A stretch of 12,035 nt of DNA from Euryarchaeota archaeon UBA495 (GTDB lineage: Archaea; Thermoplasmatota; Poseidoniia; Poseidoniales; Poseidoniaceae). The notes beneath the pieces are model-generated. The model was not told the origin of the DNA. It worked only from the letters and a program-made list of their open reading frames with translations, and ran no database searches. Below, piece after piece: positions 1 through 7,170 of the stretch; position 1 is the stretch's first letter, and every line of letters begins with the position of its first letter. The stretch is from contig DALQ01000001.1 in assembly GCA_002496845.1 (NCBI GenBank), positions 51,628 through 63,662 on the forward strand, read 5' to 3'. Made by a program: the position numbers and the translations under genes.

Positions 1-173
1 TGGTGCAAGGCACCTTGGACGGAGCGAGGTTCAGTTTTGGTGTTCGCAACAGCGGCACACAAGCCAAAACCAGCCTCAGTGCACGCACGGACGACCCACG
101 GCTCGAAGAGCGAATGGTGGCCTTGCTTCAGGCCGTGGACGAAGCGCTTCGACCGGCGCTTTCCCCGTCCTGA
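1..173 (+). CDS. Phosphohexomutase (phosphomannomutase/phosphoglucomutase-like), C-terminal fragment
   Basis: This is the 3' end of a gene entering from the left edge. Reading codons from base 3 gives 56 residues and a TGA at 171-173. The visible part holds the motif VRNSGTQAKTS, which resembles the RxSGTEP phosphate-binding loop in the last domain of alpha-D-phosphohexomutases. A short helix (LEERMVALLQAVDEAL) and the terminus follow. Family members interconvert hexose 1- and 6-phosphates in the cytoplasm, feeding sugar-nucleotide and glycan synthesis. The usual Glu after SGT is Gln here, and the Pro is replaced. The catalytic serine and metal-binding domains lie outside the window, so substrate cannot be judged. 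The gene ends base-to-base against the convergent gene at 174. The family call is moderate because only one motif is visible. Confidence 0.55.
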   Translation, partial: VQGTLDGARFSFGVRNSGTQAKTSLSARTDDPRLEERMVALLQAVDEALRPALSPS

Positions 174-3100
174 TCAATCGATGGCGATCTCGTCGGCGTC
201 GCGTTGCGTCAACCATGTGACGATGGACAGCAAGGCCACGGTGATGACGAGCATCACAAGGACCGTGTTGGTCGGGGCGCCAGCGACAAGGGCCATGCCA
301 AAGCCGGTCCAGGCACCCAAAAGGTCGGCCAGACCAATCACGCGCCACGACCTGCGCAAGACCAGGATGCCGATGACCCACGAGCCACCGCTTAGCACCA
401 ACAAGGCGACCACAGCACCTGACAAACCAAACCCGCTCCACGCGGCAGGGATGAGCAAGACGTGGCTTCCCTGCAAGGCGGCGGCCAACCACAACGGTTC
501 GTCGCGAACCACCGTCCAACCGGCCACGGCAAGCGACACGCCTCCCATGAACAAGGCGGCGGGGATCAAGCCGGGCAGGGTCAGTCCCAAGGCCGGGCCA
601 AGCCAGAACACCAGCGAGGCCCACGCCACAGGAAGGGCGATGCCAGCCAACAACGGAACGGCGGGTTGCCGCCACATGATGCCACGGCGCAGCCCAAGCA
701 GCAAAGCCAGCAGGCCTGCGGGTCCAAAGGACAAGGCAACTGGAAGCAAGGCCGTCATCGCACGGCCTCCCGCACCACGCTGGTCTGGAAGGTCACGCCG
801 ACGGCGAACGCCTTCGACCCACTCGTGGAGCAGCACGAGGGCGATCAACGCTGACTCGAGGACCATCAGGGGCAGGATCCACGCCATTGGTTCTCCTTCG
901 AACGGATCGATTTGCAACGGAACCGGCACCTCGCCGCCGACAAAGAGCGTGACCACACGCCCTGCCACGAGGGTCCAGAGCAAGGCGTCCGCAAAGGCCG
1001 GGAGCCGGAGGCCAAGCTGATCTCGCCCCAACACGTGCATCGACGCCACCAGCAACGCTCCGACCACAAAGGCCAGCACGTGCACTTGATCGTCCAACAG
1101 CACGACAAAGCCCCCGACGCGGCCTGTGATTTCGACCAACAGCAGTCCAGCGAGCCCGACGGCCACAGGTGCATCGATGCCCAGCAGTTGGGGCAGGGGC
1201 ATCTCCAGACGGTCCGCAGACCATCGCGCAAGCCCGATGAAGGCGGTGATCAGCAACGCCGTCATCGCCAACGTCAGGGCGTGGTTCACGCCAAGCCAAG
1301 CCGCGACGGCGCCGCTCAAGGAGGTGGCGCCAATGAAGGCCATGAGCACCGTTGGACGGTGTTCCAATCCGTCAAGGTCCTCGTCTGAGGTGCGTACCGT
1401 TGGACGGTGGGCGGTTGAACGCTCGGCCGTGCGCCGCAAGGCTGCGGCGTTGGCGACGTCCAAGGAGGACCCTTGAGTGGTGTTGTCCAAACGATGCATG
1501 GTCGAGCCGTCCGAGTGCCCGATTCGCTCAACAAAGGCAGCCCTTCGCGCTTCAACTTCCGCGTATTCCTCGCGACGTTGTTCGATGCGAGCGGTCGTTT
1601 GCAGCGCACTCCGCATTTCACCTTGGATGCTCAACCACCCGCCGGTGAGAACGAACATCAAACCAAGCGCCCCTTGGAGCCAGAGCAGGGCGGCCTCAAG
1701 GCTGACCAGCAGCATGGCGACCAACAGGCCGAGCGCGGTCAACACGTTGGTGATCAAGCGCCCACTCAACACCTCTCGACGCACAAACAGGGCAAGGGCG
1801 AGCGCGGTGATGAGGCCCAAGCCGCCAGCGTCGCTGGACAGGTTGAGGCCGTCAAGCGTGCCTGATTGAGGCTGCAGCCAGCGGACGAGGGCCATCAACA
1901 TCAGGAAGCCGAGCAACAAAGCGTGCAGGCCGCCTTCATCGACGTCCATGTCTGCCAATTCATCGAGGTTCTCGACGCGTTCCCGGCGGCGGGTAGCGTC
2001 CAGCATCAGGACCACGATGGAGAGCAACAAGGCTGCAGCAAAGACGGACGCATGCCCGAGGTTCCACACGACCATGAGGGACGCCACGCCGGTCAACGTC
2101 AGCGTGCGGCGTGGGTGATGCCGGCGGCCACCAAGCGCAGCGACCGAGGCCTCGACCAACACGGGGACAACCATCAGCAGAAGGCCGATTTCGAGGGGGA
2201 GGCCTTCGCCGATCAGGGCGACCAACACGGTGAGCAGGGCCAGGGCTGAGCCGGCGGTCCAGAGGTCCAAACTTCCAGCATCACGAAGGCGGGCGCTCAA
2301 TTCGGTGCCCCCTGTGAAATTCCGTCCCAAATTGACGCCCGTGTCCCCCAACCGGAGGTTGACGACGTAGGTGATGAGCAGCGAGCCTGCGAGGAAGGCC
2401 CCCAACATCTGGCCGGTGAGTTCGATGGACACGATGTCGCTGGAGAGCAAGCGGTCGTCGAAATCTCCGACAAACAACATGGCCCAAACCCACGGGCTCA
2501 ACACGGCCGTTCCCGCCAGTGAAGGAGCATCACGCCGAAGGGCCAGCCAAGCAAGACCGGTCCAGACGATGAGCACGCCACCCACCAGCAAGGCCTGCCC
2601 GGCGTCCTCTGATCCTGCGGGCACGAGCAGGGTCAACAAGACGACCAGCGCCACCGAACCGACCCAAAGGACGTGATCGGAGACGTTGGCTTCGTTCTGA
2701 AGGATGACCACCGAAGTGCAGACGACCATCAAAGCAGCATGCAGGGCATACACGGACCACCCACCCACGTTCGCCTCAAGGGCCACGAGTGGGATCAAGG
2801 CCAAGGTCAGCACCGAAGGCAGCCACAGCACCCAGGCCTGAAGCGAAGGCCATGCCACGCCACGCACCGCGAGGTAGGATCCTGAAAACGCGGTCAGCAG
2901 CAAGGCCACCTGCGCCAATGCATACCCGACGTCTTCACGGTTCGCGGCCACCGACAAAGTCGCCCCGACCATCCCGAGGCCGACGGAGACCGCCCACAAA
3001 CCTGGACGCCCCACGCCGAGGGCCTCGAGGGCCGAAGAAAACCAGTTCTCGTGCTGAGCAAAGCGCGTTGCCATGACCGCGTTCATGCCGGTGATGGTCG

Positions 3101-3953
3101 CCATCAGGAGGAAGGTGAGAAGGCCGTCTTCGAGCGGCACAAGATGCAGCCCAAGCACAACCCAGCCGTCGGAGAGTGCATGCACGCCCACCCAGAGGTA
3201 GGAGGCTGCGATGCCGAGGCTGGCGAGGTTTCCCGTTCCCCTCAACAAGGCCATTCCATGAAGGACCATGGTGCCGAAGGCGATCATCACGACCACGCCA
3301 AATTCGCCGTACAGGCCGCCTGCTGCGCTTCCGACCAGCAACAGAATCAGCGTTGCTTGAGCGGCGATGGCGTCGTCGTCATGGCGTTGCGCCAACGCCA
3401 CGTTGAGGCCGACCAAGGCCAGCAACGTCACGCCCAGTCCCAGCCCAGCGTCTGGAAGAGCGTCATACCAACCCCAATGGTGTGCGTCGAGAGCAAAGCC
3501 GTACAGGATTTTCATCGAGATGATGACCCATGTGACCCCAAGCAAGCGCATCGAGGGACGAGGAATCCAACGTTCACCGAGCCACAAACCAACGGTGCCG
3601 AGGATCAGCAGACCCGGGGCTGCAATCGCCGGAGGCAACGCGGTCCCCACGTAGGCGGCCAAGGCGGAGTAGGCCACGACCATCGCCACAAGCAAGCCCT
3701 GCCCAAGCCGGCGTTCACCTTCCACGGCGATTCCCGTTACGACGTCCTCCGAAGGACCGTCGACTGCCGAGGGCGCTCCGAACGGCGAGTACACGTCGCC
3801 AATCGCAGCATCGACGTCCTCCGGTTCAGGCTGAACGTCCTCCTCAGGAGACGGTTCTTCCTCCACGTTCAACGCGAATCCGGAGAGGTCCAACCCTCCG
3901 GCCCGCTGGAAGGCCCGCTCACGAAGGAGGTCGTCCTCCTGCGGTTCTTCCAT
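174..3953 (-). CDS. Giant polytopic membrane protein, about 33-36 hydrophobic segments, unknown function
   Basis: A 1259-residue protein that I do not recognise. Residues 1-80 are acidic and Pro/Glu-rich with no signal peptide, so probably cytoplasmic. Residues 84-774 contain about 24 hydrophobic segments separated by very short loops. Residues 775-866 are a polar interruption: a charged coiled-coil-like helix (about 783-812), a Ser/Thr-rich stretch, and two copies of HRPTV (849-853 and 865-869). Residues 867-1248 add about 11-12 more hydrophobic segments and a short charged tail follows. No transporter signature, catalytic motif or glycosyltransferase motif was seen. Loops are short and Gly/Ala/Leu-rich, so it may be a scaffold, a lipid or polymer-handling protein, or a channel-like assembly, none of which is supported directly. 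Superficially it recalls multi-TM predicted proteins such as DUF2339, but no specific motif links them. The ATG at 3953 has no Shine-Dalgarno sequence but has a TATA-like CTTGAAGTT centred about 25 nt upstream. It is divergent from pckA. Confidence 0.85.
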   Translation of the reverse strand: MEEPQEDDLLRERAFQRAGGLDLSGFALNVEEEPSPEEDVQPEPEDVDAAIGDVYSPFGAPSAVDGPSEDVVTGIAVEGERRLGQGLLVAMVVAYSALAAYVGTALPPAIAAPGLLILGTVGLWLGERWIPRPSMRLLGVTWVIISMKILYGFALDAHHWGWYDALPDAGLGLGVTLLALVGLNVALAQRHDDDAIAAQATLILLLVGSAAGGLYGEFGVVVMIAFGTMVLHGMALLRGTGNLASLGIAASYLWVGVHALSDGWVVLGLHLVPLEDGLLTFLLMATITGMNAVMATRFAQHENWFSSALEALGVGRPGLWAVSVGLGMVGATLSVAANREDVGYALAQVALLLTAFSGSYLAVRGVAWPSLQAWVLWLPSVLTLALIPLVALEANVGGWSVYALHAALMVVCTSVVILQNEANVSDHVLWVGSVALVVLLTLLVPAGSEDAGQALLVGGVLIVWTGLAWLALRRDAPSLAGTAVLSPWVWAMLFVGDFDDRLLSSDIVSIELTGQMLGAFLAGSLLITYVVNLRLGDTGVNLGRNFTGGTELSARLRDAGSLDLWTAGSALALLTVLVALIGEGLPLEIGLLLMVVPVLVEASVAALGGRRHHPRRTLTLTGVASLMVVWNLGHASVFAAALLLSIVVLMLDATRRRERVENLDELADMDVDEGGLHALLLGFLMLMALVRWLQPQSGTLDGLNLSSDAGGLGLITALALALFVRREVLSGRLITNVLTALGLLVAMLLVSLEAALLWLQGALGLMFVLTGGWLSIQGEMRSALQTTARIEQRREEYAEVEARRAAFVERIGHSDGSTMHRLDNTTQGSSLDVANAAALRRTAERSTAHRPTVRTSDEDLDGLEHRPTVLMAFIGATSLSGAVAAWLGVNHALTLAMTALLITAFIGLARWSADRLEMPLPQLLGIDAPVAVGLAGLLLVEITGRVGGFVVLLDDQVHVLAFVVGALLVASMHVLGRDQLGLRLPAFADALLWTLVAGRVVTLFVGGEVPVPLQIDPFEGEPMAWILPLMVLESALIALVLLHEWVEGVRRRRDLPDQRGAGGRAMTALLPVALSFGPAGLLALLLGLRRGIMWRQPAVPLLAGIALPVAWASLVFWLGPALGLTLPGLIPAALFMGGVSLAVAGWTVVRDEPLWLAAALQGSHVLLIPAAWSGFGLSGAVVALLVLSGGSWVIGILVLRRSWRVIGLADLLGAWTGFGMALVAGAPTNTVLVMLVITVALLSIVTWLTQRDADEIAID
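1348..1409. repeat. 14-bp direct repeat encoding a duplicated HRPTV motif
   Basis: ACCGTTGGACGGTG occurs at 1348-1361 and 1396-1409, exactly 48 bp apart (16 codons). It lies inside the giant membrane protein gene and encodes HRPTV at residues 849-853 and 865-869. Each copy is itself a short palindrome (ACCGT-TGG-ACGGT). Confidence 0.7.
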
Positions 3954-3973
3954 GCCCCGGTCTTGATGTTCGG

Positions 3974-3982
3974 AACTTCAAG
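3974..3982 (-). promoter_or_regulatory. TATA-like box for the giant membrane protein gene
   Basis: On the minus strand this reads CTTGAAGTT, centred about 25 nt upstream of the ATG at 3953. It resembles the TTGAAAT patch before the peroxidase gene. The spacing fits an archaeal TATA box driving a leaderless transcript. The box is far from a perfect TATA consensus, so it rests mainly on position and on recurrence before other genes. Confidence 0.35.
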
Positions 3983-4078
3983 GCTCGGGGCGTGTGCTGA
4001 TGCTTGTGCTGAAAGAAGGGCCCGGATGACGTGTTGAAGCGGTGTTGCTGCGCACACCGACTCATCCTGACCGCAAGT

Positions 4079-4101
4079 CCCTAAGAGGGTCGGTTGAACC
4101 G
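4079..4101 (+). promoter_or_regulatory. Paired 11-bp palindromes, TATA-like box and possible operator of pckA
   Basis: CCCTAAGAGGG (4079-4089; arms CCCT/AGGG) and CGGTTGAACCG (4091-4101; arms CGGTT/AACCG) are separated by a single base. The first is centred 24 nt before the ATG at 4108, where a leaderless archaeal promoter would have its TATA box. The second lies between that box and the start, where a bound repressor would block the polymerase. Control of pckA by carbon source is common, so a gluconeogenic regulator is a reasonable but unproven reading. Confidence 0.35.
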
Positions 4102-4107
4102 CTCGTC

Positions 4108-5709
4108 ATGCCCGCCACGCATGGCAGCATCAGCGGCGACCTCAGCCAGCACGGCCTCGCGCCTCAAGGCGACGTCCATTGGAACCTGGATGCAGCGCAG
4201 CTCATCGAACTCGCCGTCGAACGTGGCGAGGGTGTGTTCTCCGCCCACCGGGCGCTGGTGACCGAAACGGGCGAGCGCACCGGCCGCTCGCCGAACGACA
4301 AATTCATTGTCGAAGAAGCGAGCACCAGCGAGGACATCAATTGGGGCGACGTCAACGTCTCCACCGATTTGGCCACCTTCACTGCGCTTCGAGCGAAGGT
4401 CGTCGCTTACCTCGAAGCACGCGACACGTTGTTCGTTCAGGACCTGTATTGCGGCGCAGAATCAAGCGAAGCCCTCCCCATCCGCGTGGTGACCCACAAC
4501 GCTTGGCACAGCGCCTTTGCCCGGAACATGTTTGTCCGCCCAAACCAGGATGAATTGGCCGATCATGCACCACAGTTCACCGTGCTTCACGCACCTCACT
4601 TTGAGGCCGTCCCAGAGGTTGATGGCGTGAATTCCCACGTCTTTGTCATCGTCAATTACGCCGCCAAAGAAGTGATCATCGGCGGAAGCCGATACGCTGG
4701 TGAAATCAAGAAGTCGATCTTCTCTGTGATGAACCTCATCCTGCCGAAGAAGGGCATCCTCCCCATGCACTGTTCGGCCAACACCAACGGCGAGAACACG
4801 GCCATTTTCTTCGGTCTTTCCGGCACCGGAAAGACCACGCTTTCCGCAGATCCCAAGCGCGCCCTCGTCGGTGACGACGAGCACGGTTGGGGCGCCAATG
4901 GCGTCTTCAACTTCGAAGGAGGGTGCTACGCCAAGCTCATCGATCTCTCCGAAGAAGACGAGCCGGCCATCTTCGGCACCACCCGTCGCTTCGGCACGGT
5001 GCTGGAAAACATCGTCCTCGATGAGGGCGGCGTGCCCGACTTTGCTGACACGAGCAAAACGCAGAACACCCGTGGCTCCTACCCGATCGAATTCATCGAC
5101 AACCGCACCCACGACTCCAAGGGCGGTCACCCGCAAAACGTCATTTTCCTGACCTGCGACGCCTTCGGCGTCCTTCCTCCCATCTCTCGGCTCACCCCAG
5201 AACAGGCCGCCTACCACTTCATCTCAGGTTACACCGCGAAAGTGGCCGGAACTGAGGTGGGCGTCAAAGAACCACAAGCCACCTTCTCCGCGTGCTTTGG
5301 TGAACCGTTCATGCCCATGCATCCCGGCGTTTATGCCGACCTCCTTTCGTCCAAGATGGCCGAACACGGCGCCACCGCCTGGCTCATCAACACGGGCTGG
5401 TCCGGCGGCGCATACGGCGTTGGCGAGCGCATGAAGATCCGTTACACCCGCGCCATGCTCAACGCGGCGCTTGACGGCGACCTCGACAACGTGACCTACG
5501 TCACCGACGGGCGCTTTGGCTTCGAAGTTCCCACCTCCTGCCCTGGCGTTCCTGAAGACGTGCTTCAGCCACGCGGCACATGGGCCGACGGAGCGGATTA
5601 CGACGCGACGGCGGACCGGTTGGCGCGGATGTTCAACGACAACTTCGCCCGCTACGCAGAAGGCGTCAGCGACGACGTCAACGCAGCCGCGCCGTCGCCT
5701 CTTGCTTGA
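4108..5709 (+). CDS. pckA: ATP-dependent phosphoenolpyruvate carboxykinase
   Basis: A 533-residue cytoplasmic enzyme converting oxaloacetate and ATP to phosphoenolpyruvate, ADP and CO2, the committed step of gluconeogenesis from TCA-cycle acids. Length matches the ATP-dependent family (about 530-540; the GTP type is about 600). Visible motifs are RTGRSPNDKF (about 57-66), YAGEIKKS with the metal and substrate lysines (196-203), a conserved His at 221, the P-loop GLSGTGKTTLS (236-246), the DDEHGW kinase-2 motif (256-261), FEGGCYAK (269-276), and the Arg322 region. The C-terminal half carries FLTCDAFGVLPPISRL, LINTGWSGGAYGVGERM and IRYTRAM, all typical. The first in-frame ATG at 4108 is chosen. 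A GTG at 4042 would add 22 residues unlike the family and lacks a promoter at the right spacing. No Shine-Dalgarno is present, so the transcript is probably leaderless. All key residues look intact. Confidence 0.97.
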   Translation: MPATHGSISGDLSQHGLAPQGDVHWNLDAAQLIELAVERGEGVFSAHRALVTETGERTGRSPNDKFIVEEASTSEDINWGDVNVSTDLATFTALRAKVVAYLEARDTLFVQDLYCGAESSEALPIRVVTHNAWHSAFARNMFVRPNQDELADHAPQFTVLHAPHFEAVPEVDGVNSHVFVIVNYAAKEVIIGGSRYAGEIKKSIFSVMNLILPKKGILPMHCSANTNGENTAIFFGLSGTGKTTLSADPKRALVGDDEHGWGANGVFNFEGGCYAKLIDLSEEDEPAIFGTTRRFGTVLENIVLDEGGVPDFADTSKTQNTRGSYPIEFIDNRTHDSKGGHPQNVIFLTCDAFGVLPPISRLTPEQAAYHFISGYTAKVAGTEVGVKEPQATFSACFGEPFMPMHPGVYADLLSSKMAEHGATAWLINTGWSGGAYGVGERMKIRYTRAMLNAALDGDLDNVTYVTDGRFGFEVPTSCPGVPEDVLQPRGTWADGADYDATADRLARMFNDNFARYAEGVSDDVNAAAPSPLA

Positions 5710-5719
5710 TGATGGAAGC

Positions 5720-5728
5720 CTTCAAACC
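5720..5728 (+). promoter_or_regulatory. TATA-like patch before the 204-residue gene
   Basis: CTTCAAACC, with its A/T core centred about 26 nt upstream of the ATG at 5750, lies in the 40-nt gap after pckA. A short GCCG-TTATT-CGGC inverted repeat (5734-5746) sits between it and the start. No Shine-Dalgarno is present. Either this is a promoter of its own or the gene is read through from pckA. Confidence 0.28.
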
Positions 5729-5749
5729 AATGCGCCGTTATTCGGCCAT

Positions 5750-6364
5750 ATGGATGGATTTGTCACCCCGCTTGACCGTCTTTCCGAGATTTGCTGGAGG
5801 TTGGGTTATGTTGCCGATCGCAACCTTGCGGCGCACGACATCGAGGAATGGACGTTCCGCAAAGAACAGGACAGCCTGATTGTCACCATCGCCAATCACA
5901 TCTTCGAGGCGTATGCCATCGGTGAGTCTGATGAAATCGTCATTCTGAGGATGGTTCTTCCAATCTATCCTCTGGTCCGTAAAACGTTCATGAACATCGA
6001 TGAGGACACCGCCGACGCCATCTCTTTTGATTTCTTTACCAACGCCATCCATGGCTCGGAGCGTACTGGTTTCCTGCCGGACCCTATTGCGGCTACCACC
6101 ATTGACGCCGCAGATGCCCTTGTTGTACGACAAAAATTGCTCCTCCCTCACGCTGACCATGTCGTCATGCAACGGGTCATGGACGCGATTCAGGAACTCC
6201 TGTCGCGTTACAAATACCTCGAACGAGAATTGTTCAGGGCCTTCTTGGCAGCCTGGTCGCACCTCCCTGAAGACGATGAAGACAACGCCGAGGACGAAGG
6301 GGACGAGCCTGGATTCGATGGATTCACCGATTTCAAACCAGGATGGCAACACCGCTTGAGTTGA
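5750..6364 (+). CDS. Unrecognised 204-residue soluble protein with acidic tail
   Basis: I do not recognise this protein. It has no signal peptide and no membrane segment. Residues 1-75 look like an alpha/beta domain with alternating strands (for example DSLIVTIANHIFEAYAI and DEIVILRMVLPIYPLV). Residues 75-170 are mostly helical, ending in an amphipathic helix (MDAIQELLSRYKYLERELFRAFLAAW). Residues 173-192 are strongly acidic, then a short aromatic tail. ATG 5750 is the first ATG in frame; a TTG at 5702 overlapping the pckA stop is less likely. Base composition is visibly lower in G+C (about 43-50% in the 60-bp blocks I counted) than in flanking genes, which could mean recent acquisition or relaxed codon use. 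It is 40 nt behind pckA on the same strand, so co-transcription is possible, but no functional link is evident. It converges on the next gene with a 3-nt gap. Confidence 0.75.
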   Translation: MDGFVTPLDRLSEICWRLGYVADRNLAAHDIEEWTFRKEQDSLIVTIANHIFEAYAIGESDEIVILRMVLPIYPLVRKTFMNIDEDTADAISFDFFTNAIHGSERTGFLPDPIAATTIDAADALVVRQKLLLPHADHVVMQRVMDAIQELLSRYKYLERELFRAFLAAWSHLPEDDEDNAEDEGDEPGFDGFTDFKPGWQHRLS

Positions 6365-6367
6365 CGC

Positions 6368-7126
6368 TCAGAGCAAGGCGGCAAGGTCCAAGCCGTTGGT
6401 CAGCATACGGACGAGGAACAACAGCACGCCACCGAAAAGCACGGCTCGAACAGGAGCAGGCATGCCTTCTGCGTCCTTCACGGTGTACAAGAGCAAACCA
6501 GCAACAACGGCCAGTTGACCTACCGTGGCAAAGAACAGCGAAAAAGCACCGTAGACGGCTTGGCGGCGGTCGTACTTGTCCTGGTCTTGTGCAAGATCGT
6601 CGGAAGCTTGCTGCAGATCTTCGAAGGTTGCGTCGTCGTCCAATGGGTAGTCCAACTCAGAGGGCGGATCAGCAAGATTTGCAAAGAGCACCAAGAGGGC
6701 CGTGAGGAGAAGCAGTCCGAATCCGGCCATCACGATCATGTGGGTCAGCGGCGGCCATTCACGCGGCTCTTTGGCAACAGGGACAGGCACCTGAACCACG
6801 GTCGCGGCCTGCACCGGCACCATGCCCGCTTGCATCATGACCTGTTGTCCGCCAAGGTTGGCCGTCATGGGCTGAACCGCAGCGGCGGCAACGGGCTGCA
6901 CAACGGCTTGGGCGACCGGTTCGGTCGCCGGAACCATGCTTTCGGCGGGAGCGGGCGTTGGCATCGCCCCACCGACGGGTGGCATCGGCAAACCTGGCGC
7001 GACCGCGCCACCGGCTTGCGCCGGAGGGCCCGGCATCGGCGGAGCCACGACGGGAGCGGGAGCCGTGTCGAACTCGTCCCAAGGATCGTCATCAGGAGGA
7101 GGGAGGGGGGCAGGCGGGGGCATCAT
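6368..7126 (-). CDS. Proline-rich protein with three C-terminal membrane helices
   Basis: A 252-residue protein of unknown function. Residues 1-125 are low complexity, rich in Pro, Ala, Gly, Val, Met and Gln, with an acidic DDDPWDEFD patch at 12-20, and are probably disordered. Three hydrophobic segments follow at about 130-151, 190-214 and 226-245. The loop between the first two (about 152-189) is acidic and charged (SELDYPLDDDATFEDLQQ). No signal peptide, so the Pro-rich arm is probably cytoplasmic. Proline-rich arms of this sort often bind other proteins, but no motif identifies a partner. ATG 7126 is followed by a second ATG at 7123; either could start. The start lies inside a perfect 10-bp inverted repeat (7124-7148). 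It is 44 nt downstream of the transporter on the same strand. The Pro-rich part is reliably coding because the membrane half continues the same frame. Confidence 0.8.
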   Translation of the reverse strand: MMPPPAPLPPPDDDPWDEFDTAPAPVVAPPMPGPPAQAGGAVAPGLPMPPVGGAMPTPAPAESMVPATEPVAQAVVQPVAAAAVQPMTANLGGQQVMMQAGMVPVQAATVVQVPVPVAKEPREWPPLTHMIVMAGFGLLLLTALLVLFANLADPPSELDYPLDDDATFEDLQQASDDLAQDQDKYDRRQAVYGAFSLFFATVGQLAVVAGLLLYTVKDAEGMPAPVRAVLFGGVLLFLVRMLTNGLDLAALL

Positions 7127-7148
7127 CTGAACGGAATTCGTTCAGATG
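7124..7148 (-). promoter_or_regulatory. Perfect 10-bp inverted repeat over the start of the proline-rich membrane gene
   Basis: Arms CATCTGAACG (7124-7133) and CGTTCAGATG (7139-7148) flank a 5-nt centre GAATT. The ATG at 7126 is inside one arm. A weak TATA-like GATAGGA (minus strand, centred about 7153) borders it. If the transcript is leaderless, the repeat spans about -22 to +3, a typical archaeal repressor operator position. In a read-through RNA from the transporter it could fold into a hairpin hiding the start codon. A terminator for the transporter is also possible, though no U-run follows. Confidence 0.55.
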
Positions 7149-7170
7149 TCCTATCATCCTTGCTCGGACT

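Larger units (their letters stand above)
3954..4107. promoter_or_regulatory. Divergent intergenic spacer between the membrane protein gene and pckA
   Basis: This 154-bp spacer is the promoter region for two divergent genes. It holds the TATA-like CTTGAAGTT (minus strand) on the left side. On the right side are two 11-bp palindromes, CCCTAAGAGGG and CGGTTGAACCG. The pckA frame is open across part of it (a GTG at 4042), but that extension does not look like PEP carboxykinase. No convincing small gene or RNA was seen. Confidence 0.5.

Noticed and set aside
37..1020. Long plus-strand reading frame of 327 residues opposite the membrane protein
   Set aside because: Arg/Pro/Lys/Thr-rich with no fold-like pattern. 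It lies antisense to a strongly coding membrane protein and is typical of a G/C-rich shadow frame.
3051..4037. Plus-strand reading frame of 328 residues opposite the N-terminal part of the membrane protein
   Set aside because: His/Gln/Arg-rich low-quality composition, antisense to a clear membrane-helix pattern; a shadow frame.
4462..5217. Minus-strand reading frame of 251 residues opposite pckA
   Set aside because: It lies wholly within the intact pckA gene and has no recognisable motif.
7124..7148. Reading the inverted repeat as an intrinsic terminator of the transporter gene
   Set aside because: No U-run follows on the minus strand, and the repeat overlaps the next start codon. An operator is the better fit, though a terminator role is not excluded.
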